From contig NZ_JALIEA010000011.1 in assembly GCF_022869005.1 (NCBI RefSeq), positions 248,001-312,000 on the forward strand: DNA of 64,000 bases. Reading direction: 5' to 3'. Below the pieces are notes generated by a model. It ran no database searches, was not told where the DNA came from, and was given only the letters and a program-made list of their open reading frames with translations. Shown piece by piece: positions 9,244 to 20,662 of this stretch (position 1 is the first letter of the stretch; each line of letters begins with the position of its first letter). The position numbers were made by a program, and so were the translations under genes. The stretch is from Corynebacterium kalidii. GTDB taxonomy: Bacteria; Actinomycetota; Actinomycetes; Mycobacteriales; Mycobacteriaceae.

Positions 9244-10215
9244 GTGGGGGACCCGGCGTCCGTCGCCGACCTACCCGGGATGCGACGGACCTTCGCCGAG
9301 GGGGAGTTGACGCTGGGGCTCGCCCTGCCGGTCGGACCGGTCGCGGACGAGGGGGTGGGCGCCGAGGACGGCGGGGACGTCGCACGCCAGGTGGAGCTGG
9401 TCAGGGCCGCGGAGGCGGCCGGGGTCGCGGCCGTGTGGGCACGCGACATCCCGTTACGGGTCGACACCTTCGGGGACGTCGGGCAGATCCACGACCCGTT
9501 CATGTTCCTCACGTGGCTGGCCGCGCACACGGAGCGGGTCGCGCTGGGCACGGCGGCTGTGGTGCTGCCGTTGGCGCACCCCCTGCTGCTGGCGAAACGG
9601 TCCGCAGGCCTGGACCGGCTCAGTGGGGGACGTTTCCTCATGGGGGTGGCCAGCGGCGACCGTCCCGAGGAGTTCCCGGCCTTCGGCATGGAGAAGGGGG
9701 ACCGTGCCGCCGTGTTCCGCGAGCACCTGGAGGTGCTGCAGGCAGGGTGGTCGTCCACCGGCCGCCCGGTGCGCTGGTCGCGGGGGCGCATGGGTGGGGC
9801 GGACGTCGTCCCGACACCGACCGTCGGGCGCGTGCCGGTGCTGCCGACGGGGTCGTGCCAGCAGAACATGGACTACAACGCCGCCCACGGTGACGGGTGG
9901 ATCACCTACCACCGCTCCCTGCCGCAGCAGAAGGTGATGGTCGACCGGTGGCGGGCGTCCTGCGGGGACGTTTTCGCGCCGTTCGCCGAATCCATGTGGG
10001 TCGACCTGGCGGAGGACCCCGACCTGCCGGTCGAGGGGCGTGACTTCGGGTACCGGACGGGGCGGCACGGGCTGACGAGGATCCTGGCGTCGCAGCGTGA
10101 CATGGGCATCAACCATGTGTCACTGCGGCTCACGAGCCGGACCAGACCGGTGGAGGAGATGCTGGGCGAGCTGGCCGAGCACGTGCTGCCGGAGTTCCCC
10201 GCTCTCGACGGCTGA
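9244..10215 (+). CDS. Luciferase-like (LLM class) flavin-dependent oxidoreductase
   Basis: A 323-residue TIM-barrel flavoprotein of the bacterial luciferase superfamily. Evidence is the order of LTLGLALPVG (strand 1), VELVRAAEAAGVAAVWARD, DPFMFLTWLAAHTERVALGTAAVVLPLAHPLLLAKRSAGLDRLSGGRFLMGVASGD and later GINHVSLRL. The segment from TERVALGT to LMGVASGD is diagnostic. The GTG start follows GGGGAG by 6 bases and lies 2 bases after the DUF3017 stop, so it probably ends the folD operon. The substrate is unknown. No signal peptide. Confidence 0.85.
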   Translation: MGDPASVADLPGMRRTFAEGELTLGLALPVGPVADEGVGAEDGGDVARQVELVRAAEAAGVAAVWARDIPLRVDTFGDVGQIHDPFMFLTWLAAHTERVALGTAAVVLPLAHPLLLAKRSAGLDRLSGGRFLMGVASGDRPEEFPAFGMEKGDRAAVFREHLEVLQAGWSSTGRPVRWSRGRMGGADVVPTPTVGRVPVLPTGSCQQNMDYNAAHGDGWITYHRSLPQQKVMVDRWRASCGDVFAPFAESMWVDLAEDPDLPVEGRDFGYRTGRHGLTRILASQRDMGINHVSLRLTSRTRPVEEMLGELAEHVLPEFPALDG

Positions 10216-10276
10216 ATCCGGCGGCCGGTTCCATTCGGTGTGAATCGAACTCTGCGGGGTCGGACGGCCGGGAGGA

Positions 10277-10282
10277 TAGTGT
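10277..10282 (+). promoter_or_regulatory. Putative -10 box of the sulfate transporter operon
   Basis: TAGTGT fits the actinobacterial TANNNT pattern. It lies just upstream of the McbR-type operator and of the ribosome-binding site GGAGGAGAGG at about 10313-10322. The -35 region is weak. Confidence 0.35.
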
Positions 10283-10293
10283 CTCCTGCGTAG

Positions 10294-10309
10294 TAGACAG
10301 AGCAGTCTG
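10294..10309 (+). promoter_or_regulatory. McbR-type operator of the cys transporter operon
   Basis: TAGAC-AGAGCA-GTCTG matches the known corynebacterial McbR recognition pattern TAGAC-N6-GTCTA with one mismatch. It sits between the likely -10 box and the ribosome-binding site, a position suited to repression. McbR controls sulfur amino acid synthesis and sulfur assimilation in Corynebacterium glutamicum; regulation here is inferred. Confidence 0.6.
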
Positions 10310-10330
10310 TGCGGAGGAGAGGACAACGTC

Positions 10331-11509
10331 GTGGCGTTCAGACCCAGCCTGGGAGCGGTACTCGTCGGTGTCGGCCTGGTGGCCGCCGCCGGGGTGGCCG
10401 TGCTGCCCGGGGGAACCGTCGACGACCCGGACGTGGTGGACGTCTCGTCGGGTGACCAGCGGCTGAACCTCGTGGCCTACGCGGTCCCGAAGCCGGGGTT
10501 CGAGGCGGTCATCCGCGGGTTCCGGGGCACACCCGACGGCCGGGACACCGGGTTCGCGGAGAGCTACGGCGCCTCGGGCGACCAGTCCCGCAAGGTCGCC
10601 CGGCACCTGCCGACCGACATCGTGAATTTCTCCGTGGAGCCCGACGTGACCCGGCTCGTCGACAGTGGACAGGTGGCCGAGGACTGGCGAGACGACGTCC
10701 CCGGCGACGAGTCCGGACGGTCCGTCCCCTTCGGGTCGGTCGTCTCCGTCGTCACCCGGGAGGGCAACCCGCACGGCGTCGAGACGTGGGACGACCTGCT
10801 GGCCCCGGGCATCGAGGTCATCAGCCCGAACCCGGCCAGCTCCGGGTCGGCGAAATGGAACCTGCTCGCCCCCTACGCCAGCTGGTTCTTCCAGGCGCTC
10901 GACGGCGGGGCCGACAGACAGACCGCCCACGACGAGGCGCTCGGTAAGCTCACCCGCCTGGTCGGTGAGCACTTCACCGTCCGACCGAAGTCGGGACGCG
11001 AGGCGACCTCCGCCTTTGAGGGAGGTCAGGGCGACGTCCTGCTGTCCTACGAGAACGAGGCCATCGAACTCGCCCGCAACGGTGCGGCCGTCGACTACAC
11101 CGTCCCGGACGACACCTTCCGTATCGAGAACCCCGTCGCCGTGGTCGACACCACCGACGACCCCGACGGCGACATGGCGAAGGCCACGCAGTTCCGCGAC
11201 TACCTGTTCACCCCGGCCGCCGAGAAACTGTGGGCCGCCGAGGGGTTCCGGCCCGGGCCGGACCTGTTCACTGACTCCACGGACGTCATCGACACCCTCC
11301 CGGCGGAGCAGCGCGAGGCCTTCCGGTCGCTGGACACGGTGCACACCATCGACGACCTCGCCGAGGTGTTCCGCGACCTTGATCCGGACCTGGACCCGGA
11401 CGGGAACGTGGCCGACTGGGACGTGGTCGACGCGGTGCTGTTCACGCGTGCCAAGCCCGGCAGCGGCGACACCGACGGCGCCATCACGACGATCTACAAG
11501 GCGGTGTGA
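10331..11509 (+). CDS. Sulfate/thiosulfate ABC transporter substrate-binding protein
   Basis: A 392-residue exported binding protein. The N-terminus has one hydrophobic segment (LGAVLVGVGLVAAAGVAVL) followed by a mature domain with LVAYAVPKPGFEAVIRGF, FAESYGASGDQSRKVA (anion-binding loop with Ser), VVSVVTREGNPHGVETWDDLL and SGSAKWNLLA, which are characteristic of CysP/Sbp. No lipobox Cys is seen. It is first in a four-gene operon in which the next three genes overlap or abut. A McbR-type site lies just upstream, consistent with induction under sulfur limitation. Confidence 0.88.
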   Translation: MAFRPSLGAVLVGVGLVAAAGVAVLPGGTVDDPDVVDVSSGDQRLNLVAYAVPKPGFEAVIRGFRGTPDGRDTGFAESYGASGDQSRKVARHLPTDIVNFSVEPDVTRLVDSGQVAEDWRDDVPGDESGRSVPFGSVVSVVTREGNPHGVETWDDLLAPGIEVISPNPASSGSAKWNLLAPYASWFFQALDGGADRQTAHDEALGKLTRLVGEHFTVRPKSGREATSAFEGGQGDVLLSYENEAIELARNGAAVDYTVPDDTFRIENPVAVVDTTDDPDGDMAKATQFRDYLFTPAAEKLWAAEGFRPGPDLFTDSTDVIDTLPAEQREAFRSLDTVHTIDDLAEVFRDLDPDLDPDGNVADWDVVDAVLFTRAKPGSGDTDGAITTIYKAV

Positions 11510-12303
11510 GAATGGGCGCGAGGAGAACGAGACTCAGCATGGGCACGGCCACCCTGTGGCTGTCCGTCATCGTCCTGCTGCCCCTGGTGGCACTGGCCAC
11601 GGAGGCCTTCTCCGGCGGGTTCGGCGGATTCTGGGACGCGGTGACCGCACCAGGGGCACGCACCACACTGTGGGTGACCGCGAAGGTCTCCCTCGTGGTG
11701 GCCCTGATCAACATGGTCACCGGCACACTGGTCGCCTGGGTGCTGGTGCGCGACGACTTCCCCGCGAAGCGGATCGTGGACGCGGTCATCGACCTGCCGT
11801 TCGCCCTGCCCACCATCGTCGCCTCCCTGGTGCTGCTCAGCCTGTACGGGCCGGACAGCCCGATGAACGTCACCCTCAACGCCACGCAGCCGGCGCTGGT
11901 CATCGCCCTGGCGTTCGTCACACTGCCGTTCGTCGTGCGTTCGGTGCAGCCCGTGCTCATCGAGCTCGACCACGACGTCGAGGAGGCCGCGGCGTCCCTG
12001 GGTGCGTCCAACGCCACGATCTTCCGGCGGATCATCCTGCCGGCCCTGTGGCCCGCGGTGCTGTCCGGGACGGGCCTCGCCTTCGCCCGGGCGATCGGTG
12101 AATACGGGTCGGTCGTGCTCATCGGCGGAAACGTCCCCGGCGCGACCCAGGTCGCCTCCCAGTACATCCAGGAGCAGATCGAGTCGGACGTCCCGTCCGC
12201 CGCGGCGGCGGTCTCCGTGACCCTCCTGGCCATCACCTTCATCGTCCTCCTTGTCCTCCGTCTCGTCGGGGACCGCAGCACACGGAAGGAGCAGGACGCG
12301 TGA
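11506..12303 (+). CDS. cysT: Sulfate ABC transporter permease, CysT type
   Basis: A 265-residue inner-membrane permease with six hydrophobic segments. The coupling (EAA) motif is ELDHDVEEAAASLGASNATIFRRIILPAL at about residues 155-183. The segment ARAIGEYGSVVLIGGN is typical of CysT. The GTG start overlaps the upstream TGA as GTGA; an ATG at 11512 is an alternative. It should pair with the next gene product to form the membrane channel for sulfate. Confidence 0.88.
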   Translation: MRMGARRTRLSMGTATLWLSVIVLLPLVALATEAFSGGFGGFWDAVTAPGARTTLWVTAKVSLVVALINMVTGTLVAWVLVRDDFPAKRIVDAVIDLPFALPTIVASLVLLSLYGPDSPMNVTLNATQPALVIALAFVTLPFVVRSVQPVLIELDHDVEEAAASLGASNATIFRRIILPALWPAVLSGTGLAFARAIGEYGSVVLIGGNVPGATQVASQYIQEQIESDVPSAAAAVSVTLLAITFIVLLVLRLVGDRSTRKEQDA

Positions 12304-13103
12304 ACCAGTCCAGAACCAGTGTCCTGACACTGCGCATCCTCGCCCTGGTCTACCTGGCGGTCCTCGTCGCACTGCCGGTCGGCACCATCCTGTGGCGCAC
12401 CGCCGAGCCCGGTCTCGGGCAGTTCCTGGAGTGGATCACCACCCCTGCGGCGGTGTCGGCCCTGCAGACCTCGCTGCTCATCGTGGCGGTCACCGTCCCG
12501 CTCAACGTGGTCTTCGGCATCGTCGTCGCCCTCGGACTGGTGCGGGGACGCTTCCCCGGCAAGGCACTGGTGCAGGCGGTCGTGGACCTGCCCTTCGCCG
12601 TGTCACCGGTGATCGTCGGTGTCGCCCTGATCATGCTGTGGGGCACCGACGGCTGGTTCGGCGGCGTGGAGGACCTCGGCTTCCGGGTGATCTTCGGCCT
12701 GCCCGGCATGGTGCTGGCCACGGTGTTCGTCACACTTCCGTTCATCGTCCGGGAGGTGGAGCCGGTGCTGCGTGAGATCGGTACCGAACAGGAGCAGGCG
12801 GCGTCCACCCTGGGTGCCTCACCCTGGCAGACGTTCCGGCGCATCACCCTCCCGTCGATCCGCTGGGGCCTGTCCTATGGCATCGTGCTGACCGTCGCCC
12901 GTGCCCTGGGGGAGTTCGGTGCGGTGATCATGGTCGCCTCGGGGTTCGCCGGGGGTGGGCAGACCCTGACCCTGCTGGTGCACTCCCGTTATCTCGACGA
13001 CAACAACGTCTACGGCGCGTACGCCGCGGCGACCCTGCTGATGATCGTCTCGGTGATCGTCCTGGTCGCCATGACCCTGCTGCAGAAGAAGAAGGTTTCC
13101 TGA
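12300..13103 (+). CDS. cysW: Sulfate ABC transporter permease, CysW type
   Basis: A 267-residue permease, paralogous to the preceding one. It contains LVQAVVDLPFAVSPVIVGVALIMLWG, the EAA loop EIGTEQEQAASTLGASPWQTFRRITLPSI, and ARALGEFGAVIMVASGF, as in CysW. The GTG start overlaps the cysT stop as GTGA. The ATP-binding gene follows directly, with its ATG immediately after this stop codon. Confidence 0.88.
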   Translation: MNQSRTSVLTLRILALVYLAVLVALPVGTILWRTAEPGLGQFLEWITTPAAVSALQTSLLIVAVTVPLNVVFGIVVALGLVRGRFPGKALVQAVVDLPFAVSPVIVGVALIMLWGTDGWFGGVEDLGFRVIFGLPGMVLATVFVTLPFIVREVEPVLREIGTEQEQAASTLGASPWQTFRRITLPSIRWGLSYGIVLTVARALGEFGAVIMVASGFAGGGQTLTLLVHSRYLDDNNVYGAYAAATLLMIVSVIVLVAMTLLQKKKVS

Positions 13104-14093
13104 ATGGCTATCTCCGTCTCCCACGCCGTGAAGACCTACGGTGACTTCACGGCCCTCGACGACGTCTCCCTCGAGATCCCCGAAGGGTCCCTCACCGCCC
13201 TGCTGGGGCCGTCCGGCTCGGGCAAGTCCACCCTGCTGCGCACGATCGCGGGACTGGAACAGCCGGACTCCGGCGCGGTAGTCATCGACGGTGCCGACGT
13301 GACCCGCCTGTCGCCCCAGGACCGGGGCATCGGCTTCGTCTTCCAGCACTACGCCGCGTTCAAGCACATGACCGTGCGCGACAACGTGGCCTTCGGGCTG
13401 TCGGTGCGCAAGCGTCCGAAGAAGGAGATCGACCGGCGGGTCGACGAGCTGCTGGAGATCGTCGGCCTCGCCGGCTACCACACCCGGTACCCCTCGCAGC
13501 TCTCCGGCGGCCAGCGGCAGCGGATGGCGTTGGCTCGGGCACTCGCCCCGAACCCGGGTGTGCTGCTGCTCGATGAACCGTTCGGGGCGCTGGACGCCAA
13601 GGTGCGCGAGGACCTGCGCACCTGGCTGCGCCACATGCACGAGGAGTTCACCGTGACCACCGTGCTCGTCACCCACGACCAGGAGGAGGCGCTCGACGTC
13701 GCCGACCGCATCGCCGTGATGGGGGACGGGAGGATCGAGCAGGTCGGCACCCCCACCGAGCTGTACGACGCCCCGGAGACGCCGTTCGTCCAGTCCTTCC
13801 TGGGCCACGTCACCGAACTCGCGGGGACGACGGTGCGCCCGCACGACATCCGGTTGGGCCGCAACGCCGACCCGGAGGTGCCCGGCAACGAGGTCGCCGC
13901 CACCGACGTGCGCGAGGCGGTGGTCGACCGCGTCGCGGTGCTGGGGTTCGAGGTGCGGGTGGAGCTCACCGACGCCGCCGACGGCCGACGGTTCACCGCC
14001 CAGATCACCCGCGGGGACGCACGCACGCTGGGACTGGGGGCCGGCAGTGTCGGGGAGACGGTGTACGCGCGGGCGACGGCGGCCGCGGGGTGA
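13104..14093 (+). CDS. cysA: Sulfate ABC transporter ATP-binding protein
   Basis: A 329-residue ATPase. It shows Walker A GPSGSGKS (about 34-41), the Q-loop in [14 protein letters not shown], the signature [15 protein letters not shown], Walker [13 protein letters not shown] and the H-loop VTHDQEEA. The 90-residue C-terminus is a TOBE-like regulatory domain ([10 protein letters not shown]...). It powers the CysT/CysW pair. The gene ends 16 bases before the convergent metX stop. Confidence 0.92.
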   Translation: MAISVSHAVKTYGDFTALDDVSLEIPEGSLTALLGPSGSGKSTLLRTIAGLEQPDSGAVVIDGADVTRLSPQDRGIGFVFQHYAAFKHMTVRDNVAFGLSVRKRPKKEIDRRVDELLEIVGLAGYHTRYPSQLSGGQRQRMALARALAPNPGVLLLDEPFGALDAKVREDLRTWLRHMHEEFTVTTVLVTHDQEEALDVADRIAVMGDGRIEQVGTPTELYDAPETPFVQSFLGHVTELAGTTVRPHDIRLGRNADPEVPGNEVAATDVREAVVDRVAVLGFEVRVELTDAADGRRFTAQITRGDARTLGLGAGSVGETVYARATAAAG

Positions 14094-14109
14094 CCCGCGC
14101 CCGCGCCGG

Positions 14110-15231
14110 TCACCGCTGCGCCAGCAACGCCGCCTTGGTGAGGAACTTGTCCAGGATGACCGTCATCTGACGGGTCTCGGTGAGGAAGCCGTCGTGCCCG
14201 GTGGGGGAGGTGATCTTGGACAGGCCGATGAAGTCGCCCAAGTTGCGGGAGAGGTGCTCCTGCTGGTGGTACGGGTAGAGGATGTCGGTGTCGATCCCGG
14301 CGACCATGGTCGGCACCTGCGACGAGCCCAGCACGGCGTTCATGCCGCCACGGCCGCGTCCGACGTCGTGCCGGTTCAGTGCGTCGGTGAGGATCACGTA
14401 ACTGCCTGCGTCGAACCGTGCCTCCAGTTTCTCGGCCTGACGGTCGAGGTAGCTCTCCACGGCGAACCTCTCCGTGGGGGAGGGGTAGGGCCCGTAGGGG
14501 TTCTCGCCGGGCTGCGGTTCGGTGGAGAATCGTTCGTCGAGCTCCAGCTCGCCGCGGTAGGTCAGGTGCGCGATGCGCCGGGCCTGGCCCAGTCCGTGGG
14601 ACGGGATGCGGCCGGAGCCGTGGTAGTCGCCGTCCTGCCAGCAGGGGTCGGCGGTGATGAAGCGGATCTGGGCGGACTGGATCCCGATCTGCCAGGCCGA
14701 CGCGCGCGCGGACACGGCGACGGGGAGGGCGGCCTCCACCACCTCGGGGTACATGAAGGTCCATTCCAGGACGCGTGCACCGCCCATGGACGCGCCGACC
14801 ACACCGCGGATACGGGAGATGCCGAGGACGTCGACGAGCAGCGTCTTCTCCGCGGCGACGAGGTCGCGGATCGACAGGGCGGGGAAACGCGACCCCCAGT
14901 GACCGCCGTCGGGGTGGGCGGAGGACGGGCCGGTGGACCCCTGGCAACCGCCGAGACAGTTCGCGCAGAGCACGAGGTAACGCTCGGTGTCCAGGGCGAG
15001 GCCGGGGCCGATGATGCCGGCCCACCAGTCGGCGGCGTCGGCGTCGCCGGTCAGGGCGTGCTCGATGACGATCACCGGGCGGGCCACCGCCTCGTCGGCC
15101 GGGCCCTCGTACCAGGCGAACAGCCGTAGTTCAGCGCCGGGGATGTCCACCCCCGCCTCCGTGGTGAACGTGCCGATCGGCACGGTCACCGAGGAGTGGG
15201 AGGCGGGAAGGGACCGGGGGTCGATGCTCAT
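14110..15231 (-). CDS. metX: Homoserine O-acetyltransferase
   Basis: A 373-residue alpha/beta hydrolase-fold enzyme that acetylates homoserine with acetyl-CoA in methionine synthesis. The nucleophile Ser148 is in GASMGGARVLEW, the acid is Asp316 in IDTDILYP and His346 is in TGHDGFLTE. VLCANCLGGCQGSTGPSS near residue 90 is the family oxyanion region. It lies 11 bases downstream of metY on the same strand, so the two probably form a metY-metX operon under the McbR-type operator upstream of metY. Confidence 0.95.
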   Translation of the reverse strand: MSIDPRSLPASHSSVTVPIGTFTTEAGVDIPGAELRLFAWYEGPADEAVARPVIVIEHALTGDADAADWWAGIIGPGLALDTERYLVLCANCLGGCQGSTGPSSAHPDGGHWGSRFPALSIRDLVAAEKTLLVDVLGISRIRGVVGASMGGARVLEWTFMYPEVVEAALPVAVSARASAWQIGIQSAQIRFITADPCWQDGDYHGSGRIPSHGLGQARRIAHLTYRGELELDERFSTEPQPGENPYGPYPSPTERFAVESYLDRQAEKLEARFDAGSYVILTDALNRHDVGRGRGGMNAVLGSSQVPTMVAGIDTDILYPYHQQEHLSRNLGDFIGLSKITSPTGHDGFLTETRQMTVILDKFLTKAALLAQR

Positions 15232-15242
15232 GGGGTGGTGCC

Positions 15243-16583
15243 TCAGCCGATCGCGTCGAAGCCGCGTCGGAGGTCGGCGAGGATGTCCTCGATGTCCTCG
15301 ATACCCACGGACAGGCGGACGGTGGCGAGGTTCACACCGGCACGGGCCAGGCCCTTCTGGTCGGACTGCGAGTGGGTGGTCGTCGCCGGGTGAACGACCA
15401 GGGAGCGGACGTCACCGACGTTGGCCAGGTTGGAGTGCAGCTTCAGGGCGTCGATGAAGGCCCAGGCCTTCTCGCGGGCCTCGTCGGACCAGACGTCATC
15501 CACGGCGAGGTCGAAGGACAGGACGGAGCCGGTGTACTCCAGGCCGAGCTTCTCCTTGGTGGCGTACCAGGGGGAGTCCGGCAGGCCGGCGTAGTTCACC
15601 GTGGTGACCGCGGGATTGTCGGCGAGGGAGCGGGCCACGATCTCGGCGTTCTCGTTGTGCTTGCGCACGCGCAGGGCCAGGGTGTCCAGCCCCTGGATGG
15701 TGACCCAGGCGTTGAAGGCGGAGATGGTCGCACCGGTGTCGCGCAGCAGGCCGACGCGGGCCTTCAGGCCGAAGGCGGCGGCGCCGAGGTCGGCGTACTT
15801 CAGGCCGTGGTAGGCGGGGTCCGGGGTGACGAAGGAGGGGAAGACCGGCTGCCCGTCGCGTTCCACGGTCCAGTCGAAGGAACCGCCGTCGACGAGGATG
15901 CCGCCGAGTCCGGAGCCGTTGCCGGTGTAGAACTTGGTCAGGGAGGCCACGACGATGTCCGCGCCGAGCTCCAGGGGACGCACCAGGGCGGCGGTGGCGA
16001 TGGTGTTGTCCACGATCAGCGGGACGTTGTTGCGGTGGGCGACCTCGGCCACGGCCGGGATGTCCAGGACGTCGGCCTGGGGGTTGGCGAAGGTCTCGCC
16101 GTAGAAGGCCTTGGTGTTCGGCTGGACGGCGGCCTGCCAGGAGTCGAGGTCGTCGGGGTCCTCGACGAAGGTGACCTCGATGCCGAGCCGGGCGAGGGTG
16201 ACACCGAAGAGGGTCTCGGTGCCGCCGTAGAGCCGGGGGGAGGTGACGATGTGGTCGCCGGCGCCGGCGAGGTTGAGGATCGCGGCGGTCTCGGCGGCCT
16301 GCCCGGAGGCGAAGGCCACGGCGTGGACGCCGCCTTCCAGGGACCCGATGCGGTTCTCCAGGGCCTCCTGGGTGGGGTTGGTCAGGCGGCTGTAGACCGG
16401 GCCGAGGTCCTCGAGGGCGAAGCGCTGCTTGGCGTGCTCGGCGGAGTCGAAGACGTAGGAGGTGGTGAGGTAGATCGGCTGGTTCCGGGCGCCGGTGTCG
16501 GAGTCCACGGTCTGGCCGGCGTGGACGGCGCGGGAGGCGAATCCCCAGGAGGCGGAGTCGGAGTTGTCGTACCTGGTGCTCAT
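15243..16583 (-). CDS. metY: O-acetylhomoserine sulfhydrylase (O-acetylhomoserine aminocarboxypropyltransferase)
   Basis: A 446-residue PLP enzyme of the Cys/Met metabolism family that makes homocysteine from O-acetylhomoserine and sulfide. The PLP Lys is K217 in VASLTKFYTGNG. Other family blocks are RLTNPTQEALENRIGSLEGG, FASGQAAETAAILN, ETFANPQADVLDI and SVGIEDIEDILADL at the C-terminus. The ATG at 16583 is used because AAGGGA precedes it and the upstream in-frame codons to 16640 overlap the promoter. Regulation by an McbR-type repressor is inferred from the operators at 16652-16724. Confidence 0.95.
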   Translation of the reverse strand: MSTRYDNSDSASWGFASRAVHAGQTVDSDTGARNQPIYLTTSYVFDSAEHAKQRFALEDLGPVYSRLTNPTQEALENRIGSLEGGVHAVAFASGQAAETAAILNLAGAGDHIVTSPRLYGGTETLFGVTLARLGIEVTFVEDPDDLDSWQAAVQPNTKAFYGETFANPQADVLDIPAVAEVAHRNNVPLIVDNTIATAALVRPLELGADIVVASLTKFYTGNGSGLGGILVDGGSFDWTVERDGQPVFPSFVTPDPAYHGLKYADLGAAAFGLKARVGLLRDTGATISAFNAWVTIQGLDTLALRVRKHNENAEIVARSLADNPAVTTVNYAGLPDSPWYATKEKLGLEYTGSVLSFDLAVDDVWSDEAREKAWAFIDALKLHSNLANVGDVRSLVVHPATTTHSQSDQKGLARAGVNLATVRLSVGIEDIEDILADLRRGFDAIG

Positions 16584-16651
16584 CGGTGGTGGTCCCTTCG
16601 GGGGTAGGTGTGTCATTTCGCTGGGAACACGATAACCCACCGGAGGGGGAG

Positions 16652-16724
16652 CGGCAAACAGCTCGGTCTAGTTTTCGGCAACGTCGCAGGTGAGGGCGTT
16701 GTTTCTGCTAGACCGAGCTGTCCA
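16652..16724 (-). promoter_or_regulatory. metY promoter with two McbR-like half-site arrays forming a large inverted repeat
   Basis: Two 14-base arms, ACAGCTCGGTCTAG (16658-16671) and CTAGACCGAGCTGT (16708-16721), form a perfect inverted repeat with a 36-base centre. Each arm carries TAGAC-CGAGCT-GT, close to TAGAC-N6-GTCTA. On the minus strand the proximal arm abuts a TTGCCG -35 element, followed 17 bases later by a TATCGT -10 box. The centre also holds a CAACG/CGTTG pair. The element could serve both as metY operator and as a hairpin behind icd. Confidence 0.6.
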
Positions 16725-16741
16725 AAAGAGCTACCGGCGCA

Positions 16742-18997
<2,256 letters not shown>

Positions 18998-19374
18998 GGG
19001 CCGGTGTCTCCCTCTTCAATAGTCGGTGCAGCGTCGCGTCGCCCGCCCCCATGGTGAGGGACGAGCACGGGCGCACCTGCGATTATTCGTCTCGATCTGT
19101 GGTGATGCCTTCGTGTGGAAGGGTGCCGCTCGGGCATCTACTATCGCGATGATACGGCAATGGCGGTTGTCCCGGCGGCCGCGGGGCCGCGATACCCTAC
19201 ACCGGGGAGAGACCGTTATCCGGATATCAGTGAAATCCCCCCGATTCTGGTGGAATTGGACGGGGAATAGATCTGAATCGATACTGGTTGCCCTCTCCTG
19301 TGGCACTGCCGCCCGACCGTGCCCGTACAGCCAGCACGCCCAGCACACCCCGCACCGTCCCCCGAGGAGCCCCT
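18998..19374. other. Intergenic region between divergent icd and MFS genes
   Basis: This 377-base stretch holds the promoters of icd (minus) and the MFS gene (plus). A palindrome ATCGCGAT lies at about 19143-19150. TACCCT at 19193-19198 is a possible -10 for the plus strand. An A/T-richer patch at 19230-19285 interrupts the GC-rich background. No conserved small gene or RNA was recognised. Confidence 0.4.
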
Positions 19375-20652
19375 GTGACTGAACAGCCGACCGCCGCCAC
19401 CTCCGGGCTGCAGCGACTGGAGGACCCGCCGCGCGGGTCCCGTCGTCCGGCCCGTCGTCCCCTCCCGCGGCAGACGGAGATGGGACGGCGCCGCCGTCCG
19501 GTCGCGCTGCTCATGCTCGCGCTCGGCGGGTTCGGGATCGGCACCACCGAGTTCGTGGCGATGGGCCTGCTCAACTACATCGCCGAGGACTTCTCGGTCA
19601 GCGAGGCCACCGCAGGCCACGTGATCACCGCCTACGCCCTTGGCGTGGTTGTGGGAGCCCCGGTGATCACCGCCTTCACCGGGTCGATGCCCCGGCGGCG
19701 GCTGGTCCTGATCCTGATGGGTGCCTTCACCGTGGGCAATGCGCTCAGTGTGCTCGCGGGGTCCTACGGACTGCTGATGCTGTCCCGGTTCATCGCCGGC
19801 ATCCCCCACGGCGCCTACTTCGCCGCGGCCGCGTTGATCGCCGCGTCGATGGCCGACGCCGGGCAGCGGGGACGGGCCGTCGCCCAGGTCTCGATGGGGC
19901 TGTCGGTGGCGACGGTGGCCGGGGTGCCGGCCGCGCAGTGGATCGGCCAGGCCCTGGGGTGGAACGCTGCGTTCGCGCTGGTGGCGGTGATCGGCCTGGT
20001 CACCCTCGTCGGTCTGTGGTTCTCGCTGCCGCACATGACGCTGATGGCGCCGACCCGGCCGATGACCGAGCTCGGTGCCCTGGTCAATCCGCAGGTCATG
20101 CTCACCCTGCTGCTCGGCACGGTCGGCTTCGGCGGCATGTTCTGCGTGTACACCTACATCTCGTGGACGATGACCGAGCGCGCGGGGTTCCCGGAGAACC
20201 TCATGTGGCTGGTGCTCATGGTCTACGGCGTCGGCATGGTGGCGGGGACCTTCCTGGGCGGACGCCTGGCGGACATCGACGTGGAGGCGTCCATCTTCGG
20301 CGCCCTGGTGGCGATGGCCCTGATGCTCGGCGCGTTCTACTTCACCAGCACCGTCGCGCCGCTGGCGATCGTGAACTTCGGGCTGGTGGCGATGTCGGGG
20401 TCGGTGATGACCATCAACCTGCAGACCCGGCTGATGGACGTCGCCGGCGAGGCGCAGAACCTCGCCGCGTCGATGAACCACTCCGCGTTGAACCTGGCCA
20501 ACGCCGCCGGCGCCGCGGTCGGTGGTGCGGTGATCAGCGCCGGCTACTCGTACTCGGCACCGGCGTTGGCCGGGGTCGGGATGGCCCTGTGCGGTATCGC
20601 GGTGTTCGTCCCGACCTACCTCCTTCGGCGCCGTGGCGAGGCCCGCCGCTAG
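19375..20652 (+). CDS. MFS transporter, DHA1/AraJ-like drug or metabolite exporter
   Basis: A 425-residue, 12-helix transporter with a 45-residue Arg/Pro-rich cytosolic N-terminus. The segment GFGIGTTEFVAMGLLNYIAEDFSVSEATAGHVITAYALGVVVGAPVITA is the helix 1-2 signature of the AraJ/NepI/Cmx-like DHA1 group, and SRFIAGIPHGAYFAAAALIAASM is the helix 4 block. The substrate cannot be read from sequence; relatives export arabinosides, purine ribonucleosides or chloramphenicol. The GTG start follows GAGGAG. The stop TAG also forms the first three bases of the xthA -10 box. Confidence 0.88.
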   Translation: MTEQPTAATSGLQRLEDPPRGSRRPARRPLPRQTEMGRRRRPVALLMLALGGFGIGTTEFVAMGLLNYIAEDFSVSEATAGHVITAYALGVVVGAPVITAFTGSMPRRRLVLILMGAFTVGNALSVLAGSYGLLMLSRFIAGIPHGAYFAAAALIAASMADAGQRGRAVAQVSMGLSVATVAGVPAAQWIGQALGWNAAFALVAVIGLVTLVGLWFSLPHMTLMAPTRPMTELGALVNPQVMLTLLLGTVGFGGMFCVYTYISWTMTERAGFPENLMWLVLMVYGVGMVAGTFLGGRLADIDVEASIFGALVAMALMLGAFYFTSTVAPLAIVNFGLVAMSGSVMTINLQTRLMDVAGEAQNLAASMNHSALNLANAAGAAVGGAVISAGYSYSAPALAGVGMALCGIAVFVPTYLLRRRGEARR

Positions 20653-20655
20653 TCT
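20650..20655 (+). promoter_or_regulatory. Leaderless-type -10 box of xthA
   Basis: TAGTCT, 7 bases before the ATG at 20663. Its TAG is the MFS stop codon. Confidence 0.55.
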
Positions 20656-20662
20656 GGTCGGC

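Noticed and set aside
19016..19348. Minus-strand frame in the icd-MFS gap
   Set aside because: Composition is unlike a protein, there is no ribosome-binding site, and it covers both promoters.
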